Of a stretch of DNA of 36,399 nt, positions 24,884 to 33,316 are shown in pieces (position 1 is the stretch's first letter; each line of letters starts with the position of its first letter). The stretch lies in the NCBI GenBank assembly GCA_029211085.1, contig JARGFW010000025.1:1-36399 (forward strand), in the 5' to 3' direction. A program made the translations under genes and the position numbers. This DNA comes from Deferrisomatales bacterium (GTDB lineage Bacteria; Desulfobacterota; Deferrisomatia; Deferrisomatales; JARGFW01). The notes under the pieces are model-generated. The model was not told the origin of the DNA and searched no databases. It worked only from the letters and a program-made list of their open reading frames with translations.

Positions 24884-25435
24884 TCAGGCCGGAATCAGGC
24901 GTGCCCGCAACAGACCCAAGGCCTGGTTGGCCGGGTGGGTCCGGTCGAGGAACCGCAACACCGGGCGCCGCCGCAGACCCATGTCGCGGATGTGGCTGTG
25001 CAGGGCCCGGTGGTGTGGGTCGATCTGCAGTCCCCGACGAAACACCTGGTAGGCCTGATCTCGGTGCCGGGATTTCACCAGCAGCACCCCGAGGGCGCAG
25101 TAGAGGTCGGGGATGTAGAAGGTCTTTTCGATCAGCTCGGAGCAGCGCTCGATCCCCGGGCGCAGGCGGCCGGAAACCAGGGCGTTGCACGCGCCCAGCA
25201 GGGCTGCGACCCGGGGGTCGTCCGCGGCAGTCGCTTCCACCTTGCGCACCTCGCTGAGGCAGTGGGCGTAGCGACCGCCGTGGAACAGGGCCATGGCGTT
25301 CTGGATCTGGGTTTCCACATCGCCGTCGAACGGGTTGCCGCGTTCTGCCGCGGACTCGACGGGGGGCGTCGCGAGGTCGTCCCCGCCCGTCAGGGATTGG
25401 AACATCTGGTCGAATTTGCTCGTGCCGCGTGCCAC
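24884..25435 (-). CDS. Small TPR-repeat protein, function unknown
   Basis: The 183-residue protein has no signal peptide. An N-terminal acidic linker (about 1-38) is followed by three or four degenerate tetratricopeptide-like helix pairs: AMALFHGGRYAHCLSEV, AALLGACNALVSGRL, LYCALGVLLVKSRHRDQAYQVFRRGLQIDP. The C-terminus is basic (LRRRPVLRFLDRTHPANQ). TPRs mediate protein contacts; no partner is evident. The start is GTG at 25435 with GGAGGA nine bases upstream, and a clear terminator ends the gene, so it is a monocistronic unit. It is the nearest plus-ward neighbour of the HD-GYP gene but has its own terminator. Confidence 0.75.
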   Translation of the reverse strand: MARGTSKFDQMFQSLTGGDDLATPPVESAAERGNPFDGDVETQIQNAMALFHGGRYAHCLSEVRKVEATAADDPRVAALLGACNALVSGRLRPGIERCSELIEKTFYIPDLYCALGVLLVKSRHRDQAYQVFRRGLQIDPHHRALHSHIRDMGLRRRPVLRFLDRTHPANQALGLLRARLIPA

Positions 25436-25662
25436 GGTCGGTCCTCCGTGTGGGTGGGGAGATCGGTCGCCGCATGTTTTGCAAGTGGGAGGCCACGGTT
25501 AACCCGGGTTTATGGTGCTGCAGCGGGGTGGCTCGGGTCCCCAGGGGGGAGGCTGTGACGGGATCGTTCTCTACGGTTCCGCTATGGGAACGCTGGAGGG
25601 GTGCGGAGGATCTCCCTGCGTCAGGTGCAGACGGGTGCGGCCGAGCGTGCGGCGACAGGTCG

Positions 25663-25691
25663 TTGACACCCGCGGACGGCGGCTGTTACCT
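25663..25691 (+). promoter_or_regulatory. Candidate promoter of the oxidoreductase operon
   Basis: A perfect TTGACA (25663-25668) is 17 bases from TTACCT (25686-25691), 38 bases before the ferredoxin-subunit ATG. The -10 is poor, so an activator may be needed. The remaining 25436-25729 gap shows no gene. Confidence 0.4.
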
Positions 25692-25729
25692 TCCTCCGCT
25701 TCGTGTCCATGATGAGAGGGTTACGAGAC

Positions 25730-25939
25730 ATGCCCAAACTGGTGATCCGTGAAGACCGCTGCAAGAGTTGCGGAATTTGCGTCGAGTTTTGCCCAGAACA
25801 CTGCCTCGAGATTGGCGATCCACTCAACACCATGGGCTATCGGCCGGTGGTGTTGAAGGATGAGGAGGCCTGCAAGTCCTGCGGGGTCTGCGCCCGGATG
25901 TGTCCGGACGTGGTGCTCGAGGTGTGGAAGGTGAGGTGA
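25730..25939 (+). CDS. korD: 2-oxoacid:ferredoxin oxidoreductase, delta (4Fe-4S ferredoxin) subunit
   Basis: The 69-residue protein carries two CxxCxxCxxxCP clusters (C11, C14, C17, C21 and C48, C51, C54, C58), i.e. two [4Fe-4S] centres that pass electrons from the thiamine-bound intermediate to external ferredoxin. The size and the MPKLVIREDRCKSCGICVEFCP opening (in part) match KorD/VorD/PorD subunits. I use the ATG at 25730 because conservation starts there; in-frame starts at 25703, 25709 and 25712 are possible. The alpha subunit begins one base after its stop. Confidence 0.93.
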   Translation: MPKLVIREDRCKSCGICVEFCPEHCLEIGDPLNTMGYRPVVLKDEEACKSCGVCARMCPDVVLEVWKVR

Positions 25940-25940
25940 G

Positions 25941-27008
25941 GTGGTGAACAAAGTTTTCGAGAAAGGCAACGTGGCCATTGGCAAGGCGGCGGTGGCGGCA
26001 GGCTGCCACTACTACTTCGGCTACCCGATCACCCCCCAGAGCGACATCCCCGAGTACCTCAGCGGCGCGTTGCCCAAAGCGGGGGGCCAGTTCGTGCAGG
26101 CCGAGAGCGAGATCGGGGCGATCAACATGGTGCTCGGTGCTGGCGCCACCGGGAAACGGGCCATGACCAGTTCCTCCAGCCCGGGCATCAGCCTAAAGCA
26201 GGAGGGCATCAGCTACATGGCCGGCAGCGAGATCCCCGGCTTGATCGTCAACATCCAGCGTTCCGGGCCGGGGCTGGGGGGGATCGACCCGAGTCAGGGG
26301 GACTACTTCCAGGCCACCCGGGGGGGCGGCCACGGCGACTACCGAGTGATCGTGTTGGCCCCGGCGTCGGTGCAAGAGATGTATGACCTCACCGTGCGGG
26401 GCTTCGACCTGGCGGATCAGTACCGCACGCCGGTGATGATTCTGGCCGACGCGATGCTGGGCATGATGAAGGAACCCCTGGAGGAGTGGGTGCCGGAGGT
26501 GAAGGAGTTCGGCAAGCAGGCTTGGTGCCTGACCGGTGCCGCGGGGCGGGAACGCCGGCGGGTCAAGTCCCTGTACCTTTCGGACGGCGAGTTGGCCAAG
26601 CACAACTGGGCGCTCAAGGAAAAGTACGAGGAAATCTGTCGCTGCGAGGCCAGGGCCCACGTGGAGATGCCCGCGGACTGCGAACTGGCAGTGGTGGCGT
26701 TCGGCTCGGCGGCGCGCATCGCCAAGAGCGCGATCGACCGGGTGAACGACGCCGGTCGCCGGGTGGGTCTGGTGCGGCCGATCACCCTGTGGCCGTTTCC
26801 GACGGCGACGGTGGGGGGTGTGGCCGACAGTGGTGTGCCGCTGCTCACGGTGGAACTCAACACGGGACAGATGGTGGAAGACGTGCGCCTGGCCGTCGAA
26901 GGCCGGGTGCCGGTGGGGTTTGCCGGCTATCCCCCGGGCTACATGCCCAGCCCGGACGATGTGTACGGGGAGATCCTCAAGCGTCTCCCGTCCCAGGAGA
27001 TGAGCTGA
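25941..27008 (+). CDS. korA: 2-oxoacid:ferredoxin oxidoreductase, alpha subunit (VorB/KorA family)
   Basis: The 355-residue subunit contains the pyrimidine-side thiamine domain (AAGCHYYFGYPITPQSDIPEYL, in part; ESEIGAINMVLGAGATGKRAMTSSSSPG) and a C-terminal transketolase-like domain (RPITLWPFP, ELNTGQMVEDV). The gamma domain is separate (last gene of the operon). Its length is closer to the VorB-type alpha (branched-chain 2-oxoacids) than to longer 2-oxoglutarate KorA, but the specificity cannot be settled by eye. The start is GTG 25941, preceded by GGTGAGGTGAG. Its stop overlaps the beta start (TGATG). Confidence 0.93.
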   Translation: MVNKVFEKGNVAIGKAAVAAGCHYYFGYPITPQSDIPEYLSGALPKAGGQFVQAESEIGAINMVLGAGATGKRAMTSSSSPGISLKQEGISYMAGSEIPGLIVNIQRSGPGLGGIDPSQGDYFQATRGGGHGDYRVIVLAPASVQEMYDLTVRGFDLADQYRTPVMILADAMLGMMKEPLEEWVPEVKEFGKQAWCLTGAAGRERRRVKSLYLSDGELAKHNWALKEKYEEICRCEARAHVEMPADCELAVVAFGSAARIAKSAIDRVNDAGRRVGLVRPITLWPFPTATVGGVADSGVPLLTVELNTGQMVEDVRLAVEGRVPVGFAGYPPGYMPSPDDVYGEILKRLPSQEMS

Positions 27009-27760
27009 TGAAAGCCGTGTTCACCCGCCCCGAGAGCCTGGTCGACACGCCGTCCCACTTCTGTCCCGGGTGCGATCACGGACTGATCCACCGTCTGGTG
27101 GCTGATGGCATCGACAAGTACCAGGTCCGTGACCGGGCCATCGGTGCCGCGTCGGTGGGCTGCAGCGTGTTCATGTACGATTACTTCGACATCGACGTGG
27201 TGGAGTCGCCCCACGGCCGCGCCCCTGCGGTGGGCACCGGTATCAAACGGGCCAACCCGGACAAGTTCGTGCTGCTCTACCAGGGGGACGGCGATCTGGC
27301 GGCGATCGGCACCGCCGAGATCATCCACGCCGCGAACCGGGGCGAGAACCTAACGGTGGTGTTCGTCAACAACACCGTGTACGGCATGACCGGCGGTCAG
27401 ATGGCCCCCACCACCATGTTGGGCCAGGCCACCACCACCAGCCCCTACGGTCGGGAGTTCGGCCAGGATGGCTACCCCATCAAGATGACCGAAATGCTGG
27501 CCCAGTTGGAGGGGGTGGGGTTCGCGGCACGGGTGGCGGTGGACACCCCGGCCCATCTCGGCCAGGCGCGCAAGGCGGTGTTCAAGGCGTTTGCCGCCCA
27601 GGTGGAGGGGCTGGGCATGGGGTTTGTCGAGGTGTTGGCGACCTGTCCCACCAACTGGGGCATGTCGCCCCTGGATGCCAACCGGCGCATCGAGGCGGAG
27701 ATGATCCCCTACTTCCCCCTGGGGGTGTACAAGGAACGCAAGGCCGCGGACTTCGCGTAG
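27008..27760 (+). CDS. korB: 2-oxoacid:ferredoxin oxidoreductase, beta subunit (TPP-binding)
   Basis: The 250-residue subunit binds thiamine diphosphate: the motif GDGDLAAIGTAEIIHAANR starts at about 93 and the NN end is NNTVYGMTGGQ (121-131). CPGCDHG (19-25) near the N-terminus is typical. With the alpha subunit it catalyses decarboxylation of a 2-oxoacid to acyl-CoA plus CO2 with reduction of ferredoxin, a reversible step in anaerobes. The ATG at 27008 overlaps the alpha stop by one base, indicating coupled translation. The gamma gene follows after 26 bases. Confidence 0.94.
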   Translation: MKAVFTRPESLVDTPSHFCPGCDHGLIHRLVADGIDKYQVRDRAIGAASVGCSVFMYDYFDIDVVESPHGRAPAVGTGIKRANPDKFVLLYQGDGDLAAIGTAEIIHAANRGENLTVVFVNNTVYGMTGGQMAPTTMLGQATTTSPYGREFGQDGYPIKMTEMLAQLEGVGFAARVAVDTPAHLGQARKAVFKAFAAQVEGLGMGFVEVLATCPTNWGMSPLDANRRIEAEMIPYFPLGVYKERKAADFA

Positions 27761-27786
27761 CCCGGCGACTGCAGGAGAGGGACTCC

Positions 27787-28332
27787 ATGTACCACGACTT
27801 GATTATGGCCGGCTTCGGTGGCCAGGGTATCTTGATGATCGGGAACCTGCTGGCCGTTGCCGGCATCCGCCAGGGCTACCGGGCCACGTTCTTCCCCTCC
27901 TACGGGGTGGAGATGCGCGGGGGCACCGCCAACTGCACCGTGACCCTATCGGATCGCGAGATCGGCAGCCCGGTCACCTCCCGGCCCCTGGGGGTGATCG
28001 CGATGAATGAACCGTCGGCCACCAAGTTCGGGCCCCGGGTGCGGGAAGGGGGGGTGTTGGTGATCAACGCTTCGCTGATCTCCGCCGATGTGACCGGCCC
28101 CGCGGGAGTGCGGGTGGTGCGGGTGCCGTGCAACGAACTGGCTCAGGAACTGGGGGACACCCGGGTGGCGAGCATGGTGGCCCTGGGTGCCTACGTGGCG
28201 GCGTCCGGGGTGGTGGAGGTTGCCAGCATCGAGGCGGCCCTGCCCGAGGTGCTGCCGCAGCGAGCCCACAAACTGATTCCACTGAATCTGCAGGCAGTTG
28301 CGGCCGGCGGCCGCCAGGTGACCGATGCCTGA
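27787..28332 (+). CDS. korC: 2-oxoacid:ferredoxin oxidoreductase, gamma subunit
   Basis: The 181-residue protein is the gamma-type domain: GFGGQGILMIGNLLA near the N-terminus and YGVEMRGGTANCTVTLSD (38-56 region) are diagnostic. It completes the D-A-B-C operon. GGAGAGGG precedes the ATG. The XRE-cupin regulator starts 21 bases after its stop, so both probably share the transcript. Confidence 0.94.
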   Translation: MYHDLIMAGFGGQGILMIGNLLAVAGIRQGYRATFFPSYGVEMRGGTANCTVTLSDREIGSPVTSRPLGVIAMNEPSATKFGPRVREGGVLVINASLISADVTGPAGVRVVRVPCNELAQELGDTRVASMVALGAYVAASGVVEVASIEAALPEVLPQRAHKLIPLNLQAVAAGGRQVTDA

Positions 28333-28353
28333 CCCGGTAGGGAGAGGGGAGCG

Positions 28354-28938
28354 ATGAGCAGAGAGACCACACCGACTCCAGTGGGGGAGTGCATCAAGGC
28401 CCTGCGCGAGCGCGCCGGACTCACCCTGCAGCAACTGGCTGACCGCACCGGCTACACCTCTGCCCTCCTCAACCAGGTGGAGAACCACTTGGTCAGCCCA
28501 CCCCTAGGGTCTCTGGGCACCATCGCCCACGCCCTGGAGGTGTCCATCGGTGAACTGTGGGGGGAGCGGGCCCGGGAGCCGTTCGCGCTGGTACGCCGGG
28601 ACGACCGCCGGCAAGCATCGCGGTTTGCCTCCAAGGAGGGTGTGTCCTACGGCTACGCCTACCAGTCCCTGGGGTTCGGCAAGAAGAACCGCCACCTGGA
28701 ACCCTTCGTGGTAACCCTGGAACCGCCCACGGTGGCCAGCCGTCGGGCCTCCGTGCACGACGGTGAGGAGTTCGTGTTCGTGCTCTCCGGGTCCGTGGAA
28801 GTGACCCTGTCGGGTCACAGTGACGTGCTCGAGCCCGGGGACAGCATTCAGTACGACGCCACGCTTCCCCACCTGGTGCGCTGCGTGGGCGACGAGCCGG
28901 CGCAGATTCTGGCGGTGATCTGGAGCCCCGGGGACTGA
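28354..28938 (+). CDS. XRE-cupin transcriptional regulator
   Basis: The 194-residue protein has an N-terminal XRE helix-turn-helix (about 10-66, LRERAGLTLQQLADRTGYTS in part) and a C-terminal cupin_2 domain (about 110-190) with GEEFVFVLSGSVEVTLSGH and LEPGDSIQYDATLPH. Such proteins sense small metabolites through the cupin pocket. Being 21 bases downstream of korC, behind GGAGAGGGGAG, it is a good candidate regulator of the oxidoreductase operon, sensing a 2-oxoacid or acyl-derived ligand; that is inference from position. This gene order (kor/vor genes followed by an XRE-cupin gene) is plausible for operon autoregulation. Confidence 0.88.
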   Translation: MSRETTPTPVGECIKALRERAGLTLQQLADRTGYTSALLNQVENHLVSPPLGSLGTIAHALEVSIGELWGERAREPFALVRRDDRRQASRFASKEGVSYGYAYQSLGFGKKNRHLEPFVVTLEPPTVASRRASVHDGEEFVFVLSGSVEVTLSGHSDVLEPGDSIQYDATLPHLVRCVGDEPAQILAVIWSPGD

Positions 28939-29083
28939 CCCCCGAGCGTTGCCACGAAACGCGGGACTCCTGCCCCTGAGCCCTGCTCCTTCCTCCGCTG
29001 CACCCGCCCGCGACTCAAGCGAGGCCCCGCGCGCGCCGATCCGTACTCCGGATACCCCTTCCCCTGCGCGAGGCACACCCCCT

Positions 29084-29986
29084 ATGGCACAGCACCACCC
29101 AGGCATTCTCACCGAGGTAGGCACCAACGAACTGGAAGTGGTGGAGTTCACCATCGGCCAGCGCCCGTACGCCATCAACGTGGCCAAGGTGCGGGAGATC
29201 ATTCGTCCCGTGGAGCCGATGTCGGTCCCCGACTCCCACCCCTGCGTGCTCGGCGTGTTTCGCAACCGCGACGAAGTCCTGCCCCTGGTGGATCTCGGCA
29301 AGTGGCTCAAGAGCGCAGAGGTGTTGGACCCTGCCCAGACCAAGATCGTCGTCGCTGAGTTCAACGAGATGAAGGTCGGGTTCCTGGTCCACGGGGTCAA
29401 TCGCATCCACCGGGTATCCTGGGCGGACCTGGAGGCGCCGAAGGCGGGCAGCATGGTGGACAGTCACGCCGCCGTGGGGTTCCTGCGCCTGGGGCGTGAG
29501 ACTCCCGAGGGGGAGCGCATCGTGTTCCTGTTGGACTTCGAGGGTATGGTGGCTGCAATCAGCCCACGGCGGGTGGCCTCCGACTCCGAGGGGGACGCCG
29601 TAGCGCGAGACCGGCGGGCGGGCAAGGTGGTGCTGATCGCCGAGGACAGCCAACTGGCTCGCAAGGTGCTCCGTGGGCGACTGGAAGGCGGCGGGTTTAC
29701 GGTGGTGGTGGCCCAGGACGGCGCCGAGGCGTGGGAAAAACTGGATACCGGCACCGTGGCGGACGCGGTTATCAGCGACATCGAGATGCCCCGCATGGAT
29801 GGCCACCACCTCACCCGACGCATCAAAGGAGACGAGCGCTTCCGCGGGGTTCCCGTGATTCTGTACTCCTCGATGATCTACGAGGAAGTGCGCCACAAGG
29901 GTGCTGCGGTGGGTGCCGACGCGCAGGTCTGCAAACCCGATCTGGCGGACGTGCTGGCTACCTTGGACCGGCTGCTGTTCCCCTAG
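29084..29986 (+). CDS. cheV: Chemotaxis protein CheV (CheW-receiver fusion)
   Basis: The product has 300 residues: a CheW-like coupling domain (about 16-165, LEVVEFTIGQRPYAINVAKV in part) and a response-regulator receiver domain (about 181-300). The receiver has acidic residues E187-D188, phosphoacceptor D232 (SDIEMPRMDG), and Lys in VCKPDL. CheV links receptors to CheA, and its receiver can be phosphorylated for adaptation. All receiver residues are present. The ATG at 29084 is preferred over the upstream open frame, which is Pro/Ser-rich and lacks conservation. It stands alone between the regulator and the sdh/frd operon. Confidence 0.93.
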   Translation: MAQHHPGILTEVGTNELEVVEFTIGQRPYAINVAKVREIIRPVEPMSVPDSHPCVLGVFRNRDEVLPLVDLGKWLKSAEVLDPAQTKIVVAEFNEMKVGFLVHGVNRIHRVSWADLEAPKAGSMVDSHAAVGFLRLGRETPEGERIVFLLDFEGMVAAISPRRVASDSEGDAVARDRRAGKVVLIAEDSQLARKVLRGRLEGGGFTVVVAQDGAEAWEKLDTGTVADAVISDIEMPRMDGHHLTRRIKGDERFRGVPVILYSSMIYEEVRHKGAAVGADAQVCKPDLADVLATLDRLLFP

Positions 29987-30164
29987 ATCCCCCGGCCTGT
30001 AGCTTTGGCGACGGGGCGGCCCGGCCGGATGGGCTTGACAGCCCCTGGGCCTGGGACCGGTGGGGCCCCGGGTACCCGCCATCCCGTCCCCGCTGTTCCC
30101 CACACGTGCAGACGATCCTCCCCCCTGTCCAACCCATACCGCAAGGCTCTGGCTCGGTCTCTCC

Positions 30165-30192
30165 TTGGATAGCCTACTCCTGCAGTGATAAT
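30165..30192 (+). promoter_or_regulatory. Candidate promoter of the sdh/frd operon
   Basis: TTGGAT (30165-30170) is 16 bases from GATAAT (30187-30192), a five-of-six -10 match, about 68 bases before the first gene. No other gene lies in the 29987-30259 gap. Confidence 0.4.
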
Positions 30193-30194
30193 GT

Positions 30195-30210
30195 GCCGCA
30201 GGGATGCGGC
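30195..30210 (+). promoter_or_regulatory. 5' leader hairpin of the sdh/frd transcript
   Basis: GCCGCA (30195-30200) and TGCGGC (30205-30210) pair around GGGA, directly at the expected transcript start. A stem at the very 5' end often protects an mRNA from degradation. Confidence 0.35.
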
Positions 30211-30259
30211 GGTGTTGCCTTCCCCGGTTCCGGGGACTTCGTCAGTGGAGAACGTGACC

Positions 30260-30787
30260 ATGTCAGATGCGCGGACCTGCTGCAGCCAGTTCTGGTTGCG
30301 CAAACTGCACAGCCTCACCGGATTCCTGTTCCTGGGGTACTTCCTGTGCCTCCATGTGCGCGGCGAGGGAGCCTACGACTCCACCGTGCTGCGCATCTTG
30401 TTCCTCTACCTGCCGCTGCTGTTCCACGGTGCCTATGGGTGCTACATCACCTGGGAGGCGAGCCCGAACCTGGGCAGGTATCCTTGGGTGCGCAACGGCA
30501 TGTACGTCGCCCAGCGGGTCACCGGCCTCCTGCTGGTGCCGTTTCTGCTGCTGCACTTGGGGGCGATGCTGTGGGGGGCGGGGTACGGGGACGCTGGCTG
30601 GTACCTGGCGGTGTGGTACGCCGGGGTGGTGGTCGCCGTGTTCCACCTGGCCAATGGCCTGTTCGGCACCTTCATCGACTGGGGTGTCACGGTAGGCCCC
30701 CACAGTCAACGGGTGTTCGTGGGGGTGAGTTTCCTGGCTTTTTTTGTGCTCTCCGCGTATGGCTTGTACACACTGGCGCAGTGGTAG
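30260..30787 (+). CDS. sdhC: Succinate dehydrogenase/fumarate reductase cytochrome b subunit (type B)
   Basis: The 175-residue membrane protein has five hydrophobic helices and histidines at 17, 32, 56, 99 and 129 that include the di-haem axial ligands. Motifs LHSLTG (16-21), LFHGAYG and FHLANGLFG are those of the single-polypeptide (type B) anchor of Bacillus, Wolinella and Geobacter complexes. It anchors the flavoprotein and iron-sulfur subunits and exchanges electrons with (mena)quinone. The ATG at 30260 follows GGAG at nine bases. The flavoprotein starts within about 15 bases. Direction (oxidation or fumarate reduction) cannot be told from sequence. Confidence 0.9.
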   Translation: MSDARTCCSQFWLRKLHSLTGFLFLGYFLCLHVRGEGAYDSTVLRILFLYLPLLFHGAYGCYITWEASPNLGRYPWVRNGMYVAQRVTGLLLVPFLLLHLGAMLWGAGYGDAGWYLAVWYAGVVVAVFHLANGLFGTFIDWGVTVGPHSQRVFVGVSFLAFFVLSAYGLYTLAQW

Positions 30788-30802
30788 ACGGGAGTGGACC
30801 TA

Positions 30803-32548
30803 GTGGAACGACAGAACATCGTAGTGGTCGGCGGCGGTCTGGCAGGGCTGATGGCGGCGGTGCGTGCCGCGGAACAGAACTTCCAGGTGTCCCTGGTGAG
30901 TCTTGTGGCGGTGCGTCGCTCCCACTCGGTGTGCGCCCAGGGCGGTATCAACGCCGCGGTGAACACCAAGGGGGAGGGGGACAGCCCCTGGGAACACTTC
31001 GACGACACCATCTACGGCGGTGACTTCCTGGCCAACCAGACCCCGGTGAAGCGCATGTGCGAGGCCGCCCCGGGGGTCATCTACCTGTTTGATCGCATGG
31101 GGGTGATGTTCAATCGCACCCCCGAAGGGTTGCTGGACTTCCGCCGTTTCGGCGGTACCCGGCACCACCGCACCGCCTATGCCGGCGCCACCACCGGACA
31201 GCAGCTCCTGTACGCCCTGGATGAACAGGTGCGCCGCTACGAGGCGGCGGGGCTGGTGACCAAGTACGAGGGGTGGGAGTTTCTCTCCGCCGTGCGCGAC
31301 GACGGCGGCCGCTGCCGTGGGGTGGTGGCGATGGACCAGACCAGCGGCGCGGTGGAGGCGATCACGGGGGCGACGGTGATCATGGCCACCGGGGGGCCGG
31401 GTATGATCTACGGCAAGTCCACCAACTCGGTGATCAACACCGGCGGGGCCAACGGCAGCCTCTACAGGCAGGGCGCGGTCTACGCCAACGGCGAGTTCAT
31501 CCAGGTGCACCCAACCGCGATTCCCGGCAGCGACAAACTGCGTCTGATGAGCGAGTCGGCCCGGGGCGAGGGGGGCAGGGTATGGGTGCCTCGGAACGGT
31601 CAGCCCTGGTACTTCCTGGAAGAGAAGTACCCGGCCTACGGCAATCTGGTCCCTCGCGATATCGCCACCCGCGAGATCTTCGACGTGTGCGTCAACCAGG
31701 GACTGGGGGTGGATGGGGAGATGCAGGTGTATCTGGATCTCACCCACCTGCCCGCGGACTACCTGGAGGTGAAGCTCGGTGGAATTCTTGAGATCTACCG
31801 CAAATTCACCGGCGATGACCCCGCCAAGGTGCCCATGAAGGTGTTCCCCGCCGTGCATTACTCCATGGGGGGGCTGTGGGTCGACAGCGACCAGATGACC
31901 TCGATCCCCGGTCTGTTCGCCGCGGGCGAGTGCGAGTACCAGTACCACGGGGCGAACCGGCTGGGGGCAAATAGCCTGCTGTCCTGCATCTACGGCGGCC
32001 AGATCGCCGCCCAGCGGGCCATGGAGTATGTGGCCGGTGCGGAGCATGGCACCCCGGACCGGGCCGAACAGGAACTGCAGCGGCAGCGGCAGCACCTGGA
32101 GGATATCGCCGCCATGGACGGCAGCGAGAACCCGTACCGTCTGCACGCCGAACTGGGCCAGATGATGACGGAGAACGTCACCGTAGTGCGCCACAACGAG
32201 CGCCTGGACCAGACCCTGGAGAAGATCGTCGAGTTCAAGGAGCGCTGGCACGACATCGGGCTGCCCGACCGCGGCACCCGCCACAACCAGGCGCTGCAGT
32301 TCACCCGGCAACTACAACTCATGCTAGAACTGGCCCACGCCATCACCCTGGGTGCGCGCCTGCGCGACGAGAGCCGCGGGGCCCACTACAAGCCGGAGTT
32401 CCCTGAGCGCGACGATGCGCGGTTTCTCAAGACCACCCGGGCCACCTGCACCGAGGACGGCCCCAGGATCGACTACGAGGACGTGGACGTGCAGTACCTC
32501 CAGCCACGGCCGCGCACCTACGCCGAGGACAAGAAGGAGAGCGCCTGA
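30803..32548 (+). CDS. sdhA: Succinate dehydrogenase/fumarate reductase flavoprotein subunit
   Basis: The roughly 581-residue product binds FAD: dinucleotide motif VVGGGLAGLMAA (about 8-19), the covalent-FAD histidine in RSHSVCAQGG (H41), IQVHPTA, SARGEGGRV, and AAGECEYQYHGANRLGANSL (in part) near the C-terminal third. The arrangement is that of type-B enzymes. The GTG at 30803 has GGAG at eight bases; an earlier in-frame GTG (30794) overlaps that site, so it is less likely. Its stop overlaps the start of the iron-sulfur subunit (TGATG), showing coupled translation. Confidence 0.95.
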   Translation: MERQNIVVVGGGLAGLMAAVRAAEQNFQVSLVSLVAVRRSHSVCAQGGINAAVNTKGEGDSPWEHFDDTIYGGDFLANQTPVKRMCEAAPGVIYLFDRMGVMFNRTPEGLLDFRRFGGTRHHRTAYAGATTGQQLLYALDEQVRRYEAAGLVTKYEGWEFLSAVRDDGGRCRGVVAMDQTSGAVEAITGATVIMATGGPGMIYGKSTNSVINTGGANGSLYRQGAVYANGEFIQVHPTAIPGSDKLRLMSESARGEGGRVWVPRNGQPWYFLEEKYPAYGNLVPRDIATREIFDVCVNQGLGVDGEMQVYLDLTHLPADYLEVKLGGILEIYRKFTGDDPAKVPMKVFPAVHYSMGGLWVDSDQMTSIPGLFAAGECEYQYHGANRLGANSLLSCIYGGQIAAQRAMEYVAGAEHGTPDRAEQELQRQRQHLEDIAAMDGSENPYRLHAELGQMMTENVTVVRHNERLDQTLEKIVEFKERWHDIGLPDRGTRHNQALQFTRQLQLMLELAHAITLGARLRDESRGAHYKPEFPERDDARFLKTTRATCTEDGPRIDYEDVDVQYLQPRPRTYAEDKKESA

Positions 32549-33294
32549 TGAACGATACCGTGCGGCTGAGAATCCTCCGGCGTGACGCCCCCGGGGAGTC
32601 GACCCGCTGGGAGGAGTTTGCCGTGCAGCGAATGCCGGCGATGAATGTCATCACCTGTCTGCAGGAGATCCAGAAGCATCCGGAGGACGCCGCCGGCAGC
32701 CCGGTGACCCCGGTGGTGTGGGAGTGCAACTGCCTGGAAGAGGTGTGCGGTGCGTGCACCATGGTGATCAACGGGCAGGCCCGCCAGGCATGCACCGCAC
32801 TGGTGGACGAGTTGAGCGAGCCGATCATTCTTGAACCCCTTACCAAGTTCCCGGTGCTCCGCGACTTGGCGGTGGACCGCGGGATGATGTTCGAGAGTCT
32901 CAAACGCATCAAGGCGTGGATTCCCATCGACGGCACCTACGATCTGGGTCCCGGTCCGCGACTGGCCGAGCAGGAGCGCCAGTTTGGCTACCGCCTCAGC
33001 CGCTGCATGACCTGCGGGTGCTGCATGGAGAGCTGCCCCCAGGTGAACCCCAAGACCAACTTCATGGGTCCCGCCCCCCTGGCCCAGGCCCTGTACTTCA
33101 ACACCTCCCCCACGGGCCGCATGAACGCCGGGGAACGACTGGAGGCGATCATGGGGGACGGCGGTATCACCGAGTGCGGCAATGCCCAGAACTGTGTCAA
33201 GGCGTGCCCCAAGGAGGTGCCTCTGACCACCGCCATCGCCGGTTTGAACCGGGCTACCACCTGGCACTTTATCAAGAGCTGGTTGACCCGCTGA
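32548..33294 (+). CDS. sdhB: Succinate dehydrogenase/fumarate reductase iron-sulfur subunit
   Basis: The 248-residue product has the three cluster sites: [2Fe-2S] ligands C62, C67, C70, C82 (C-x4-C-x2-C-x11-C), a CMTCGCCMESCP site for the [4Fe-4S], and CGNAQNCVKACP for the [3Fe-4S] together with the closing cysteine. It links flavin to the haem/quinone of the membrane subunit. It overlaps the flavoprotein gene by one base. The mltG gene starts 22 bases downstream. Confidence 0.95.
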   Translation: MNDTVRLRILRRDAPGESTRWEEFAVQRMPAMNVITCLQEIQKHPEDAAGSPVTPVVWECNCLEEVCGACTMVINGQARQACTALVDELSEPIILEPLTKFPVLRDLAVDRGMMFESLKRIKAWIPIDGTYDLGPGPRLAEQERQFGYRLSRCMTCGCCMESCPQVNPKTNFMGPAPLAQALYFNTSPTGRMNAGERLEAIMGDGGITECGNAQNCVKACPKEVPLTTAIAGLNRATTWHFIKSWLTR

Positions 33295-33316
33295 CGCCGT
33301 CAACCCGGCCGCGATC

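Noticed and set aside
30800-32311. 503-codon open frame opposite sdhA
   Set aside because: Shadow of a gene with clear motifs on the other strand.
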